From Ruixingdingia sedimenti (GTDB lineage Bacteria; Pseudomonadota; Alphaproteobacteria; Rhodobacterales; Rhodobacteraceae): a stretch of 64,000 nt of DNA. Below, piece after piece: positions 1-15,000 of this stretch (its first letter is position 1; each line of letters starts with the position of its first letter). The notes under the pieces are model-generated. The model was not told the DNA's origin, did not search any database, and worked only from the letters and a program-made list of their open reading frames with translations. The position numbers and the translations under genes are program-made. The stretch covers positions 62,001 through 126,000 of the forward strand of contig NZ_JAVKPH010000005.1 in the NCBI RefSeq assembly GCF_031432425.1, read 5' to 3'.

Positions 1-3000
1 TCGGAAAAGTCCTTGCCGGCGGCGAGCATCAGCTCGACGGTTTCCATCTGCACTTTCTTCGCGACTTCGGCGAAGGCGGCCATGTTTTCGGCGGCCAGTT
101 CAGCGGCGGACGAGGCGAAATCCGTCACCGATTTGGTGTAGTCGGTCGGCTCGGCCTTGGCCTTGGCGACCTCGCCCAGCTTGACCAGCGTCTCGCGGGT
201 CCATTTCGCGGTGATTTCCGACGATTTCTCGGCGGCTTCCAGCGCGACCTTGGTCATCTTCTCGCCCAGGACGGCCTGGTTCTTGAACGCGTCCTGCATG
301 GCGCGGGTGTCGACCGGGAAGGCCGCCAGCATGTCCTGCATCACTTTGGTGAAGTCGTTGGTCTTGGTCGTCATGTCTTTCGGGCTCCTGCACATCCGGT
401 GCTCAACTGCCGCCGGTTATGCATGCTGCGGTGCAGCATTGCAAGAAAAATCTGCTGCACCGCAGAAAATGCCGTAGCGGCAAGGGCCTAGCGCGGGGCC
501 TCGGCGCGGACATAGGTGCCGGGCGCGGGCGCCAGCACTGCAAAGCCCGAATCGCCCGGCTGCCGCGCCGCCACCATCGCCCCCGACCGTTTCGCCAGCC
601 ACGCGCCCCAGACCGGCCACCAGCTGCCCTTTTCGTAAGCCGCGCCCTTCAGCCACTCCTCGGGTGCGGTCGCAGGGGTCAGGGGCTGGCCGGGGTTGAG
701 GTAATGGCCGTACTTGCCCTTGGAGGGCGGGTTGACGATGCCCGCGATATGGCCCGATTCCGACAGGATGAAGGTCTTGTCCTTCGACCCCATCTGCCGG
801 ATGCCGTTGAACGAGGATTTCCACGCCGCGATGTGATCCGTCTCGCAGGCGATGGCGCAGAGCGGCACCTTGACGTCCTTGACGCTCACCGGTTCGCCGT
901 CCACCTCGAACGTGCCCTCGACAAAGCGGTTTTCCTGGCAGAGCCCGCGCAGGTATTCGACCGCCATCCTGCCGGGCAGGTTGGTGCCGTCGCCGTTCCA
1001 GTAGAGCAGATCGAAGGCCGGCGGCGGATCGCCCATCATGTAGCTGCGGATCGCGGGCTGATAGATCAGGTCGTTCGAGCGCAGGTAGGAAAACGTCCGC
1101 GCCATGAACACGCGGTGGAGGATGCCCGATTCCGCTACCTCGCGCGCGATCCCGTCCACGAAATCGTCGGTCAGGAACACGCCGAATTCGCCCTGGTCGG
1201 CAAAATCGGTCAGCGTGGTGAAGAAGGTGACGGATTTCACCGACGGATCGCCCCGCTTCTGCATCATCGCCAGCGTCAGCGACAGCGTGGTGCCCGCGAT
1301 GCAATAGCCGACGGCGTTGATCTTGTCCTCCTTCGTGATCGCCTTCACCGTGTCGATCGCGGTCAGGAAGCCGTCCTTGATGTAATCGTCCATCCCGGTG
1401 TCGCGATAGCTTTCGTCCGGGTTCACCCAGCTGACCACGAACAGGGTGAAGCCCTGATCCACGATCCACTTGATCAGGCTGTTCTGCGGCTTGAGGTCGA
1501 GGATGTAGAACTTGTTGATCCAGGGCGGAAAGATCAGCAGCGGCGTGCGGTGCACCTTTTCGGTGGTGGGCGTGTACTGGATCAGTTCGAACAGCCGGTT
1601 GCGGAACACCACCGCGCCCTCGGTCGCGCCGATGTTGTCGCCCACGCTGAAGGCGTCGGGGTCCGACAGCGTGACCAGCAATTCGCCGTTGTTGGCCTCG
1701 ACATCGCGCACGAGGTTCTGGAGCCCGCGCACCAGCGACTCGCCCTCGGTTTCCACGGCGCGTTCCAGCGCATCGGGGTTGGTGCCGAAGAAATTGGTGG
1801 GCGCCATCATGTCCACGATCTGGCGGGTGAAATATTCCACCCGCTGGCGGTCCTTGGGGGGAAGCCCCTCCAGCGCGGCCAGCGATTCCTCCACCGCGCG
1901 GGCGTTCAGCAGGTATTGCTGGCGCAGGTAGTTGAAATAGGGATGCGTGTCCCACAGCGGGTTGGTGAAGCGGCGGTCCTTCGGCGCGGGTTCGGCGGGC
2001 GCGGGCACCTTGCCCTGGGCCAGCGCCTGCTGCGCCTCGATATAGTGGCGCAGGGTGCTGCCCCAGTAGCCGGCCTGCTGTTCCACCAGCCGCGCGGGGT
2101 TGGCGATGGCATCCTGCCAGAAGGCGGTCGCGGCCTTGAGATAGACCTCGGGGCTGGGTCCCGCCAGCGCGGGATCGGCCGGCCGGCGCTGCGCCAGCGC
2201 CGCGATCAGCCGCTGGGTCATCGCCTCGATCTGCGCAAGGTTCGCCTGAAGCCGTTCCGTTGCGGCTTCGGATGGCCCGGGGCTGCTTTTTTCCTCGGTT
2301 GTCATGCCCAAAAATCCCCCCTATTTCTATTTTTACAGCTTAGCGTCGCCGCACTGGGGAGGAAAGCGACGAAAACCGCTGCCGCCCGCGGGCCTTCCCG
2401 CAAAGGAGACGCCATGAAGCCGATGTACAGCTACGACCTGATGGAAAGCGCCCGCAACACCAACGAATGGCTGGGGGCGTCCGCGCGGGCCTTCGCGTCC
2501 TATCCGATGTGGGGAATGGTGCCGCATCCGGCGTTCAAGCTGCTGTCGGCCTGGGGGCGGGTGACGGAACGCAGCTTTGCCCGCATGGTGATCAAGCCCG
2601 ACTGGGGCATCCGCACCGTGGTGGGCGAGGACGGGCGCGATCTGCTGGTCGAGGTCGAGACGCTGGTGGAAAAACCCTTCGGCAACCTGGTCCATTTCCG
2701 CGTCAACGGCCGCGCGCCGATGCGCCGCCGGGTGCTGCTGGTGGCGCCGATGTCGGGGCATTACGCGACCCTGCTGCGGTCCACCGCGCAAAGCCTGCTG
2801 CCGGATTGCGAGGTCTATGTCACCGACTGGCACAATGCGCGCGACGTTCCCGTGTCGCTCGGCAAGTTCGACATCGAGGATTATACGCTCTACCTCGTCG
2901 ATTTCCTGCGCGAACTGGGCCCCGACACGCATGTGATCGCGATCTGCCAGCCGGCGCCGCTGGCGCTGGCCGCCACCGCCTATCTGGCGGCAGAGGACCC

Positions 3001-6000
3001 CGAGGCGCAGCCGCGCAGCCTGACCCTGATCGGCGGGCCCATCGACCCCGACGCCGCGGCGACCGAGGTGACGGATTTCGGCCGCCGGGTGACGATGGGG
3101 CAGCTGGAACATCTGGCGATCCAGCGCGTGGGCTTCAAATACGCGGGCGTGGGGCGGCTGGTCTATCCGGGGCTGTTGCAACTGGCGGGCTTCATGTCGA
3201 TGAACGCCGACCGCCATTCCAAGGCCTTCACCGACAAGATCCTCGCCGCCGCCAAGGGCGAGGACAGCGAACGCGACGCCCACAACCGCTTTTACGACGA
3301 ATATCTGGCGGTGATGGACATGACGGCCGAATTCTACCTGTCGACGGTGGAACGGATCTTCAAGAACCGCGAGATCGCGCAGAACGAATTCGTGGTGGCC
3401 GGCAAGCGGGTCGATATCGGCGCGATCACCACGGTCGCGGTCAAGACGGTCGAGGGCGCGAACGACGACATCTCGGCCCCCGGCCAGTGCATCGCGGCGC
3501 TCGACCTCTGCACCGGGCTGCCCGACAGCATGAAGGCGCATCATCTGGAACCCGGCGCGGGCCATTACGGCATCTTCGCGGGCAAAAGCTGGCGCAACAA
3601 CATCCGCCCGCTGGTGCTGCGCTTCATCGACGCGAATTCCGGCCCGGTGCGGGCGAAACTGCAAGCGGTCTGAGACCCCCCCGGCGGCGGTGCCGGTGAT
3701 GAGGACAGCGCCGGGGGCCAGCCCCGTGGCCTGCTGGTTCTCGAACCAGTGGCGCACCATCCGGCGCCCCCGGGATATTTGGGCCAGCCTGAAAACAGGG
3801 TGCTTCCTTCAGGAAAAAAGCGCGGCCTGCATCTTCAGGCTGGACTTAAATATCCCCGCCGGAGGCTCCCGCACGTGCCGCCGGGCCGGGCGCCGGGCGG
3901 GCTCAGGCCGGTGTCGCCTCGGCGATGGCGGTTTCGATCAGGGCAAGGCAGTCGGGGGTGGAAAAGCGGTGGTCGGCGCCCTTGACCAGCGTCAGGCGCA
4001 GGTCGGGGCTGTCCGCGTGGTCCAGCAGGCGCAGCGCGACCGCCACCGGCACGTCGGTATCCGCCGTGCCCTGCAACAGCCGCACCGGGAAGGGCAGCGG
4101 CAGCGGGGCGCGCAGGACGAGGTGGCGGCGGCCGTCCCCGATCAGGCGGCGGGTGATGATATAGGGTTCATCCGCGTAATCCGAGGGCAGGGCGACGCGG
4201 CCGTCCTCGATCAGTTGCCGGCGCTGGAGGGTGTCGAAGCCCGCCCACATGCTGTCCTCGGTGAAATCCGGCGCGGCGGCGATGCCGACGAGGCCGGCGA
4301 CCCGTTCCGGCATCGCCCGCGCGGTCAGCAGCGCGATCCACCCGCCCATAGAGGAGCCGACGAGCACCTGCGGCCCCTCGGTCAGCGCGGCGATGGCGGC
4401 GGCGGCATCCTCGGCCCAGTCCCCGATCGCGCCGTCGAGGAAATCGCCCGAGGAGGCGCCGTGCCCCGAATAGTCGAAGCGCAGGAAGGCGCGGCCGGTC
4501 CGTTCGGCCCAGTCCTGCAAATGCACCGCCTTGGTGCCCGTCATGTCCGACCGGAAGCCGCCCAGAAACACCACCCCCGGCCCCCTGCCCGGGGTGCGGT
4601 GATAGGCGATGCGGCGGCCGTGCGGGGTGGTCAGGAAGTCGGGCATCGGATCCTCGGTCTTGGGCGGGGCGACCCTAGCAGGCGCGGCGGGGGCGGGCCA
4701 GAGCCGGTCAGCCGATGCTTTGCGCCAGCACCCGGCTGATCGTGGTCAGGCTCTGCCCCGAGTCGGCGCGCCGGCGGGTGAAGGCCGCCTGCACCGCCGC
4801 CTGCGCCCGTTTCGAGTTCGGCGGGCCGTCGATCACGCCTTCGGCCACCAGCCGCGCCACGACATCATGGCTGAGCAGATAGCTTTCCTTGCCCATGCTG
4901 CGCAGCATATAGGCCCCCGTCTACCCGCCCAACCGGCTGCCGTTCCCTGCCAGCCAGCGCAACAGGCCCGCGAAATCCTCTGCCGGCCAGTCGGCGATGC
5001 GGCGGGCGAACCCGCCCTCTTCCCGGTCCACGCGGCAGATGAAGGCGGCGTTGTCGCGGATGGCCGCGATCTTGGGGGCGGAGCGGATTACCCGTCTGTC
5101 GGCCAGCAGGGCATCGAAGCCGTCGTCATCCATCAGCGCCACCCGGCCGGGGTCGAACCCGTGGAAGGCATCCTCGATCCCCGGCCATTTCGCCTCGACC
5201 ACCTTCCAGCTGATCCCGGTGGGCAGGATCGCCCGCGCCATGGCCGCCAGCCAGCGGTCGCCGGGGATGGCGGCCAGCGCGTCGGGGGGCAGAGGGGCGG
5301 GGATGTCGGCCAGCACCTTGTCCACCCCGCCCTTGCGGGTGGCGGCGATGGCGAGGATGTCGTCGAAGCTGCGCATGGGCCCCCCTTTTCGCGGAAGGTG
5401 CCAGAGGGTGCGGCGGCGATCAAGAACAAAGTGGAAACATCCTGCCCCGGGGATGGCGCGAAAGCCACGGGCGGGCGTGGCGCGGCGTGGCGCCCTTGAC
5501 AGTGCCCGGGCGCAGGCGCAGGAACGCGCCACATACCCGCAACCGGGCGTTCCGTGGGCGCCAAACCGACGAGGAGGCCGATATGGCCCAGATTTCCCTG
5601 ACCTTCCCCGACAAATCCGTGCGCGAATTCCCGGCCGGCGTGACGCCCGCGCAGGTGGCGGCGGGCATTTCGCCCTCGCTGGCCAAGAAGGCGATTTCCG
5701 CCAGCGTGAACGGCGCGCATTGGGACCTGCAATGGCCCATCGCGGCGGATGCGACCATCGCCATCCACACGATGGCGGACGATGCGCAGGCGCTCGAACT
5801 CATCCGCCACGACCTTGCCCATATCATGGCTCGCGCGGTGCAGGAACTGTGGCCGGAGGTGAAGGTCACCATCGGCCCGGTCATCAAGGACGGCTGGTAT
5901 TACGACTTCGACCGCGAGGAACCGTTCACGCCCGAAGACCTCGGCGCGATCGAGGCGAAGATGAAGCAGATCATCAACGCCCGCGACCCGGTGACGACCG

Positions 6001-9000
6001 AGGTGTGGGAACGCGACCGCGCCATCGCCCATTACACGCGCGTGGGCGAACCCTTCAAGGTCGAACTGGTCGAGGCGATCCCGGCCGACCAGAAGATCCG
6101 CATGTACTGGCACGGCCACTGGCAGGATCTGTGCCGCGGCCCGCATCTGCAACATACCGGGCAGGTGCCCGCCGATGCGTTCAAGCTGATGTCGGTCGCC
6201 GGCGCCTACTGGCGGGGCGACAGCCGCAACAAGCAGTTGCAGCGCATCTATGGCGTGGCGTTCAGGAACCGCGACGACCTCAAGGCCCATCTGACCATGC
6301 TGGAAGAGGCCGCGAAACGCGACCATCGGCGGCTCGGCAAGGAAATGGGCCTGTTCCACATGCAGGAAGAGGCGCCGGGGCAGGTGTTCTGGCACCCCGA
6401 CGGCTGGACGATCTACACCACCTTGCAGGACTACATGCGCCGCCAGCAGCGCCGCGGCGGCTATGTCGAGGTGAACACGCCGCAGGTGGTGAACCGCAAG
6501 CTGTGGGAAGCCAGCGGTCACTGGGCGAACTATCAGGAAAACATGTTCATCGTCGAGGTGGACGAGGAACACGCCCGCGAAAAGACCGTCAACGCGCTCA
6601 AACCCATGAACTGCCCCTGCCATGTGCAGGTGTTCAACGTGGGGCTCAAGTCCTACCGCGACCTGCCGCTCAGGATGGCGGAATTCGGGTCGTGCAACCG
6701 CTATGAACCCTCTGGCGCGCTGCACGGGATCATGCGGGTGCGCGGCTTCACGCAGGACGACGCCCATATCTTCTGCACCGAGGACCAGATCGAGGCGGAA
6801 ACGAAGAAGTTCATCGAGTTTCTGGCGGCGATCTATGCCGATCTCGGCTTCGACAGCTGGCGGGTCAAGCTGTCCACCCGGCCGGAAAAGCGCATCGGGT
6901 CGGAAGAAAGCTGGGACCATGCCGAGGAAGCCCTGGGCAGCGCCTGCCGCAAGGCCGGGTACGAATATGAGGTGCAGGAGGGCGAGGGCGCGTTCTACGG
7001 GCCCAAGCTGGAATTCGTGCTGCGCGACGCCATCGGGCGCGACTGGCAGTGCGGCACCCTTCAGGTGGACCCGAACCTGCCCGAACGGCTGGACGCCAAC
7101 TATATCGGTGAAGACGGCGCCAAGCACCGCCCCATCATGCTGCACCGTGCGGTTCTGGGGTCGTTCGAACGTTTCATCGGCATCCTGATCGAGAACCACG
7201 CCGGCAAGCTGCCCTTCTGGCTGGCGCCGCGGCAGGTGGTGGTGGCCTCGATCGTGTCGGATGCCGACGCCTACGTGCACGAGGTCGTGGCCGCGCTGAC
7301 CCGCGCCGGGGTGCGGGCAGAGGCCGACGTGCGCAACGAGAAGATCAACTACAAGGTGCGCGAACATTCGCTCGGCAAGGTGCCGGTCCTGCTGGCCATC
7401 GGCATGAAAGAGGTCGAAGATCGCACCGTGTCGGTCCGCCGTCTGGGCGAGAATCGGACAGAAACGCGCGCGCTGGACGATATGGTGACGGAACTGGCCG
7501 CGGCGGCGCTGCCGCCCGATCTGGGCTGACCGCGGGCCGCGAAGCATGAAAACAAGGGCCGGGGCCGGGCTTCCGGCCCCACAGCATGCTTGATTTTTAT
7601 CGCCGTTGCGGCATCATCCACGCCGTGACGACAGACTTTCTGACCGCCTCCTGTGCCCCAGGCAGCCGGATACCTGGAAGACCTGCTGCACATCCCGGCG
7701 GCATGTCGCCCCGGGGGACCGACAAAGGAGACGACGGAATGCCCACCGGCACCGTGAAGTGGTTCAACGCGACCAAAGGCTATGGCTTCATCGCGCCCGA
7801 TGATGGCGGCAAGGATGTGTTCGTGCACATCTCTGCGGTCGAACGGGCGGGGCTGAAGGGCCTGAACGACAACCAGAAGATCGGATACGAGCTTCAGTCG
7901 GGCCGCGACGGCCGGGCCTCGGCCAGCGACCTGCGGCTTCTCTGATCGGCTGGGCCGTGGGCGGATCGGCATTCGACCCCTTGCTTTGACTGGCGAAGGC
8001 GTGTGCCTTCGCCACCGCGATGCGGGTGGAGTTGCCCCGGCCGGGGGCCTCAAGCCCCCGGCCAGCGCCCGCCCCGCCCATGGCGGGCGCTGGCCTACCC
8101 GGGTGCCCGGCATCACCGTCCCCGGTGGCACCGCCCCGCGACGGGCGGGGGGGGACAATACATCCCCCCTCAGCGCGGCGCCTGCATCACCGCGTCCTTC
8201 AGCGTGCAGTCGCGGATCACGTCGCGCCCGCAGCGGCGGGGGTCAAGGTCGGGCGTCAGGCAGACCCGCACCTCGTGGATCGCGCCGCCCGCGCAGGTGA
8301 CGGTGATCATGTCGCGGGAAAGGCCGGGGTTCGCCTCCAGGAACGCCTCTTCCACCACGGCGGCGGGCAGGCGGACGGTGCGGTCCAGCCGGTCGAACAG
8401 GTCGGGCAGCTTCACCTTGCCCATGGCGCGCGCCGAGGCGAGGAAATAGTCGCGCGCCGACAGGCCCGAACAGCGGCCGTGTTTCTTCCACTGATGCCAC
8501 GCCAGCCCGGGCGAGCCCATGAACCGCCCCATCGCCGCGGTTTCCGCCCGCGTGGGGTCGCGTTCGGCGGTGCGGCACCAGCTGGGCCAGCCCCGTTCGT
8601 ACTGCGGCCAGAGCCCGTGCAGCCCCCAGCCGATCCCCGCGCCCGCATCGCAGCGGTCGTCGCCGCGCGCATCGCCCTCGGCCGCGCACCAGCCCGGGGT
8701 CCAGCTGAGCGAGAGGACATAATAGTCGAAATCCCCCGCCCCTTCGTCCTCGGCCCATGCGGGGGCGGCGGCGGCGGTCATCACGACTGCGGCAAGGGTC
8801 AGCGCAAGGCGGCGCATTTTCTCTTTCCTCCGGCGGCGGGCGGCGGTATATCTGCGCCCAATTCCCCGAAAACGAGGATCGGCGGACCGAAGGGTGCGCA
8901 GCCGTTTTCCCGGCCCGGGAGAGATTTGTAAAGGAGTCATCCGATGTCCAAGCCGCTCATGGCCAAGGCCACCGCCGTCTGGCTTGTCGAGAACACGACC

Positions 9001-12000
9001 CTGACCTTCAAGCAGATCGCCGACTTCTGCGGCCTGCACGAACTGGAGGTGCAGGGCATCGCCGATGGCGACGTGGCGGGCGGGGTGAAGGGGTTCGACC
9101 CGATCGCCAACAACCAGCTCGACCAGATCGAGATCGAGAAGGGCGAGAAGGATCCGCTCTACAAGCTGCGGCTCAAGTTCAACGCCGCCGCGGTGGGCGA
9201 GGAAAAACGCCGCGGCCCGCGCTATACGCCGCTGTCCAAACGCCAGGACCGCCCGGCCGCGATCCTGTGGCTGGTCAAGTTCCACCCCGAACTGTCGGAT
9301 GGCCAGATCGGCAAGCTGGTCGGCACCACCAAGCCCACCATCCAGTCGATCCGCGAACGCACGCACTGGAACATCGGCAACATCACGCCCGTCGATCCGG
9401 TCGCGCTCGGCCTGTGCCGGCAGACGGAACTGGACGCGGCGGTGCAGCAGGCGGTCAAGCGCAAGGCGGCCGAAGGCCAGGTGATGAGCGATGACGAACG
9501 GCGCAAGCTGGTGTCGACGCAACAATCGCTCGGCATGGCGCCGGAACCCCGCGTCCCGGGCGCCGACTACGGCGCCTTCGCCCTGTCCGAGGAAGAACAG
9601 AAGCCCAAGGATTATTCGGACGCCGAAAGCTTCTTCAACCTGCCGCATGGCGACGACGACGACGAGGATGACGAAACCCGTTAATATTCGATGAACGCCG
9701 CCGGTGGCGCCGCTTTGTCGGTGACACCGGCACCGGAAAGGCGTAGCTTTCGCCCCAGGGGATGGGGGTGGACTGTGCGGATTTCGCCGCCCCCGATTAT
9801 TAGGGGAGCATGTCGATGACCGTACCTTCCGATCCGCTTTATTCCCAGCAGTGGCATTTCGATCTGATCGCCACCTCCCGCTATTCCAGCGCCCGCAGCC
9901 GGATGGAAACCATCTGGAACGAGTTCACGGGCGTGGGCGTGACCGTGGTGGTGGTGGATGACGGGGTGCAGTACAACCACCCGGATCTGGCGGGCAATTA
10001 TGACGCCAGCATGCATTTCCAGTATGGCGGCGTCACCTACAACCCGTTTCCGCTGGCCGGGGACGACGGGCACGGCACCGCCTGCGCCGGGCTGATCGGT
10101 TCGCGCCAAGGCAATGGCCAGGGCGGCGTGGGCGTCGCCTGGGACGTGACCATCACCGGCATCAACATGCTGGAGGACACGCAGCATCAGTCGCAGGCGG
10201 TATTCCTCGCCTCGCTGGCCTGGGCGGCGAATTTCGACATCATGTCGAACAGCTGGGGCATGACACCCGTCTATGACGCCGGTCTGAACCTTGCCATCGC
10301 GGGGTCCAACGCGCGGCTTCAGGATGCGCAGTTCCAGTACGCGGTGGAAAACGGCCGCGGCGGGCTCGGCACCGTGATCGTGCATGCGGCGGGCAACGAC
10401 ACGATGAACGCCAGCGGTTCGGGCACCAACGTGTCGCGCTATACGCTGACGATCTCTGCCACCGAATCCGATGGCTATGCCACCTGGTACACCAACTACG
10501 GCCCCTCGATCCTGATCGCGGCGCCGGCCTCTGCGGTGACGACCGACCGCACCGGCAACGATGGCTACAATAACAACACCGACGGCGACCCGCTGCCGGT
10601 CAACTATACCTCGACCTTCAACGGCACCTCGGCGGCGACGCCCACGGTGTCGGGCGTGGTCGCGCTGATGCTGGACGCGAACGAGGGTCTGGGCTGGCGC
10701 GACGTGGCCAACATCCTTGCCATGTCCGCCCGCAACACGGGAACCGACCCGGGGCAGCCCAACTGGTATGGGCAATACGAGGTCGGGGAATGGGGCGTCG
10801 GGTCCACCTCGAACTGGAACGGCGGCGGCAATGTCTACCACATGTCCTACGGCTACGGCATGGTCGATGCCTATGCCGCCGTGCGCATGGCCGAGGTCTG
10901 GACGACGCTGTTCGGCCAGGCGGCGACCAGCCACAACGAGCTGAGCTTCACCCGCAACTACAACCTCGCGGGCGTGGCGATCAACGACTACCAGGTTGCG
11001 ACCTTGCAGGCGAACGTGACCGCGGCGCAGGCGATCCAGATCGAAAGCATCTACGTCACCATCGAGTTGCAACACACCTGGGCCGCGGATCTGCAGATCG
11101 CGCTGGTTGCGCCGGACGGGCTCGAAATCCCGCTGATGTACAACGAGGGCAGCAACTTCCTGTTCGACAGCGGCTTCCGCTGGACCTTCGCGGTCGAGGC
11201 GCTGCGCGGCTATTCCAGCCAGGGCACCTGGCAACTGGCGGTCTATGACACGGCGGCGGGCGATCAGGGCTGGCTTTACGATTTCGACATCCAGTTCTTC
11301 GGTTCGGCCCTGACGAACAACGATGTCTACCACTATACCGAGGACTTCTGGTATCTCTCCAGTCTGGACCCGAGCCGCCTGAACGTGAACGATACCGATG
11401 GCGGGATCGACTGGCTGAACTTCTCGGCCATCGCCTGGGACATCCAGGGGTCGCTCGGCGCCAATGGCGTGTTCACGAACTATGGTGCCGATCTGGCGCG
11501 GCTGGCCAGCACCGTGCAGATCGAGAACGCGGTGATGGGTGATGGCAACGACCGTGTCGTCGGTAACGGGCGCGCGAACGAAATCCACGGCATGCGCGGG
11601 CGCGACATCCTCCGTGGGGCGAACGGCAACGACTCGCTCTATGGCGGGCAGGGCAACGACCTTCTGCACGGCGGGCGCCACGATGACCAGCTGTTCGGCG
11701 ATGAAGGGCGCGACCGTCTGCTCGGCAGCGCGGGCCGGGATGTGCTGCATGGCGGCGCGGGCGCCAATGACGTGATGATCGGTGGTGGTGGCCAGGATAC
11801 CTTCATCTTCATGCAGGGCGACGGGCGCGACCGGATCATGGATTTTACCGACAACATCGACACGATCCGTCTCGATACCGATCTGTGGGGCGGGGGCAGG
11901 ACCGTCCGCCAGGTGGTGGACACCTATTCCAAGGTCGTCGGGGGCAACCTTGTGCTCGATTTCGGCGCCGACAAGCTGGTGCTGGTGGGCGTCACCGACA

Positions 12001-15000
12001 AGGCGATCCTGTACAACGACATCGACTTCTTTTGATCCCCGGCCGCGCGGGTTTCCCCGCGCGGTCACACCCGGCGCCGGGCGCGTAGCGCGGCGCCGAT
12101 GGTGCCGTCGTCGAGGTAGTCGAGTTCGCCCCCGATCGGCACCCCTTGGGCCAGCGAACTGACCGCGACCCCCGTCGGCGCCAGTGCGGCGGCGATGTAA
12201 TGCGCGGTCGTCTGCCCGTCCACGGTGGCGTTCAGCGCCAGGATCACCTCGCGCACGTTTTCCGCCGCGATGCGGTCGATCAGTTGCGGGATGCGCAAGT
12301 CGTCCGGCCCCACCGCATCCAGCGCCGACAGCGTGCCGCCCAGAACGTGATAGCGGCCCCGGAAGGCGCCGCCCCGTTCCATCGCCCAAAGGTCGGCCAC
12401 ATCCTCGACCACGCAGATCTCGCCCGTCGCGCGGGCCGGATCGGCGCAGACCGGGCAGGTGTCGGCGGTCGAGATATTGCCGCAGACCGCGCAGTCGCGC
12501 GCCGCCGCCGCGGTGCGGGCCAGCGCCTCGGCCAGCGGCTGCATCACCAGATCGCGCTTGCGCAGCATGTGCAGCACCGCGCGCCGCGCCGACCGGGGGC
12601 CGAGCCCCGGCAGCCGGGCCATCAGCGCGATCAGCGCCTCGATGTCGCGCGGGGCCTCGGCCATGGTCAGATCGGCAACTGGATGCCCGGCGGCAGGCCG
12701 AGCGATTCCGACAGCCGCTGCAATTCCTCGCGGTGGCGGTCGGCGGCGCGGGCCTGTGCGTCCTTGATCGCGGCGAGGATCAGATCCTCGACCACTTCCT
12801 TGTCGTTGGGGTTGAAGATCGACGGGTCGATGGACAGCGCCGTCAGGTCGCCCTTGGCGGTGGCGGTGGCGCGCACCAGCCCGGCGCCGGATTCGCCGGT
12901 GACGGTGATATTCGCCAGATCCTCCTGCATGCGGGCGAGCTTTTCCTGCATCTCCTGCGCCTGTTTCACCATCTTGGCCATGTCGCCAAGGCCGCCCAGT
13001 CCTTTCAGCATCGCTGTTCCTCTCAGTTGTCCTCGAACGGATCCCAGTCCCCGCCCGGCTCGCCGTCCTGTTCGACGGCCTCGGGCAGGGCGGCCTCTGC
13101 GGCCTCGGCTGCGAGCGTGTCGGGGCTGCGGATATCGCCGATCCTTGCGCCTGGAAAGGCCGTCAGCACCGCCTGCACGATGGGCAGCGCCGCGGCCTCG
13201 GCCTTGGCGCCGTCCAGTTCGGCCTCCCGCAGCTCTGCGATCGTCGGCGCGCCGCCCGTGGCCACGACCGAGACGCCCCACCGCGCGCCGGTCCAGCCCT
13301 GCAACCTTTGCGCCAGACGCGCGGCAAGGTCGGCGGGGGCGTCGGGGGTGGGCTGGAATTCGATCCGGCCGGGGGTATAACGGACCAGCCGCAGGTTGTG
13401 TTCCACCTCCAGCAGCAGTTTCACGTCGCGCTTGTCGCGGATCAGGTCCACCACCTGTTCGAACTGCGCGTAATGGGCCAGCGCCTCGGGGGCTAGCGCC
13501 CGTGCCGTGGCCGCGCCGCCGCCCGAGGGCGCGGGCGCGAACGCCGCCATGCGGGGCCCGCCGCCATTGCCCGGTGGGGCCTGCGGGGGTGCGGCACCGG
13601 GGGCGGGCGCGGGTTGCGATTGCAGCTTGCGGATCAGGGTTTCCGGGTCCGGCAGGTCCGCCACATGGGTCAGCCGGATCACCGCCATTTCCGCGGCCAT
13701 CATCGCGTTCGGGGCCAAGGCCACCTCTTCGATCGCCTTCAGCAGCATCTGCCACATCCGCGTCAGCGCCCGCATCGGCAGCCGTTCGGCCATGTCGCGG
13801 CCGCGCGCGCGTTCGTCGGGCGGCACGGTCGGGTCGTCCGCCGTTTCGGGGGTGATCTTGATGACGGAAATCCAGTGCGTCACCTCTGCCAGATCGCGCA
13901 GCACCGCCATCGGGTCGGCCCCGTCGGCATATTGGCCCGCCAGTTCCGACAGCGCCGCCGCCGCATCCCCGGCCATGATCCGGTCGAAGAGGTCGAGCAC
14001 CCGGCCCCGGTCCGCCAGCCCCAGCATCGCGCGGACCTGATCGGCGGTGGTTTCGCCCGCGCCATGGGCGATGGCCTGATCCATCAGGCTCATCGCGTCG
14101 CGCACCGATCCTTCGGCGGCGCGCGTGATCAGCGCCAGCGCGTCGGGCGCGATCTGCGCGCCTTCGGCCCCCGCCACGCGGGCCAGATGGGCCATCATCA
14201 CCTCGGGCTCGATCCGCTTGAGGTCGAACCGCTGACAGCGCGACAGCACCGTCACCGGCACCTTGCGGATTTCCGTGGTGGCGAAGATGAACTTTACATG
14301 CGCGGGCGGTTCTTCCAGCGTCTTGAGCAGCGCGTTGAACGCGCTGGTCGAGAGCATGTGCACCTCGTCGATGATGTAGATCTTGTAGCGCGCGCTGGCG
14401 GCGCGGTAGTGGACCGAATCGATGATCTCGCGGATGTCGTTCACCCCGGTGCGGGATGCCGCGTCCATTTCCATCACATCGACATGCCGGCCCTCGGCGA
14501 TGGCGCGGCAGGGCTCGCATTGCCCGCAGGGTTCGGTGGTGGGGCCGCCGGTGCCGTCGGGGCCGACGCAGTTCAGCCCCTTGGCGATGATCCGCGCGGT
14601 GGTGGTCTTGCCCACGCCGCGCACGCCAGTCATCACGAAGGCATGCGCGATCCGGTCCGCCGCGAAGGCGTTCTTCAGCGTGCGCACCATCGCCTCCTGT
14701 CCGATCAGGTCGGCGAAGGTCTGGGGGCGGTACTTGCGGGCGAGAACCTGATAGGCTTGGGCGTCGGACATGGGGGCTTCCGGGTCTTATACGGGATGCA
14801 AGTTAGGCTGCCCGCCCGCCCGCGTCCACCCGCCCCGCGCCGAAAGCCCGGGCTCTGCCGACTTTCGGGGGCCGGCCTTCGGGGGGTCAGCTTTCGTCCA
14901 CCACCGGCTCGAACCCGCCCCAGAACATGCGCATGCCGTCGAAGGGCATCTCTGGCGGCTGTTGCTGCTGCATTTCCGGGTCTTCCATCATCGCGGTCCA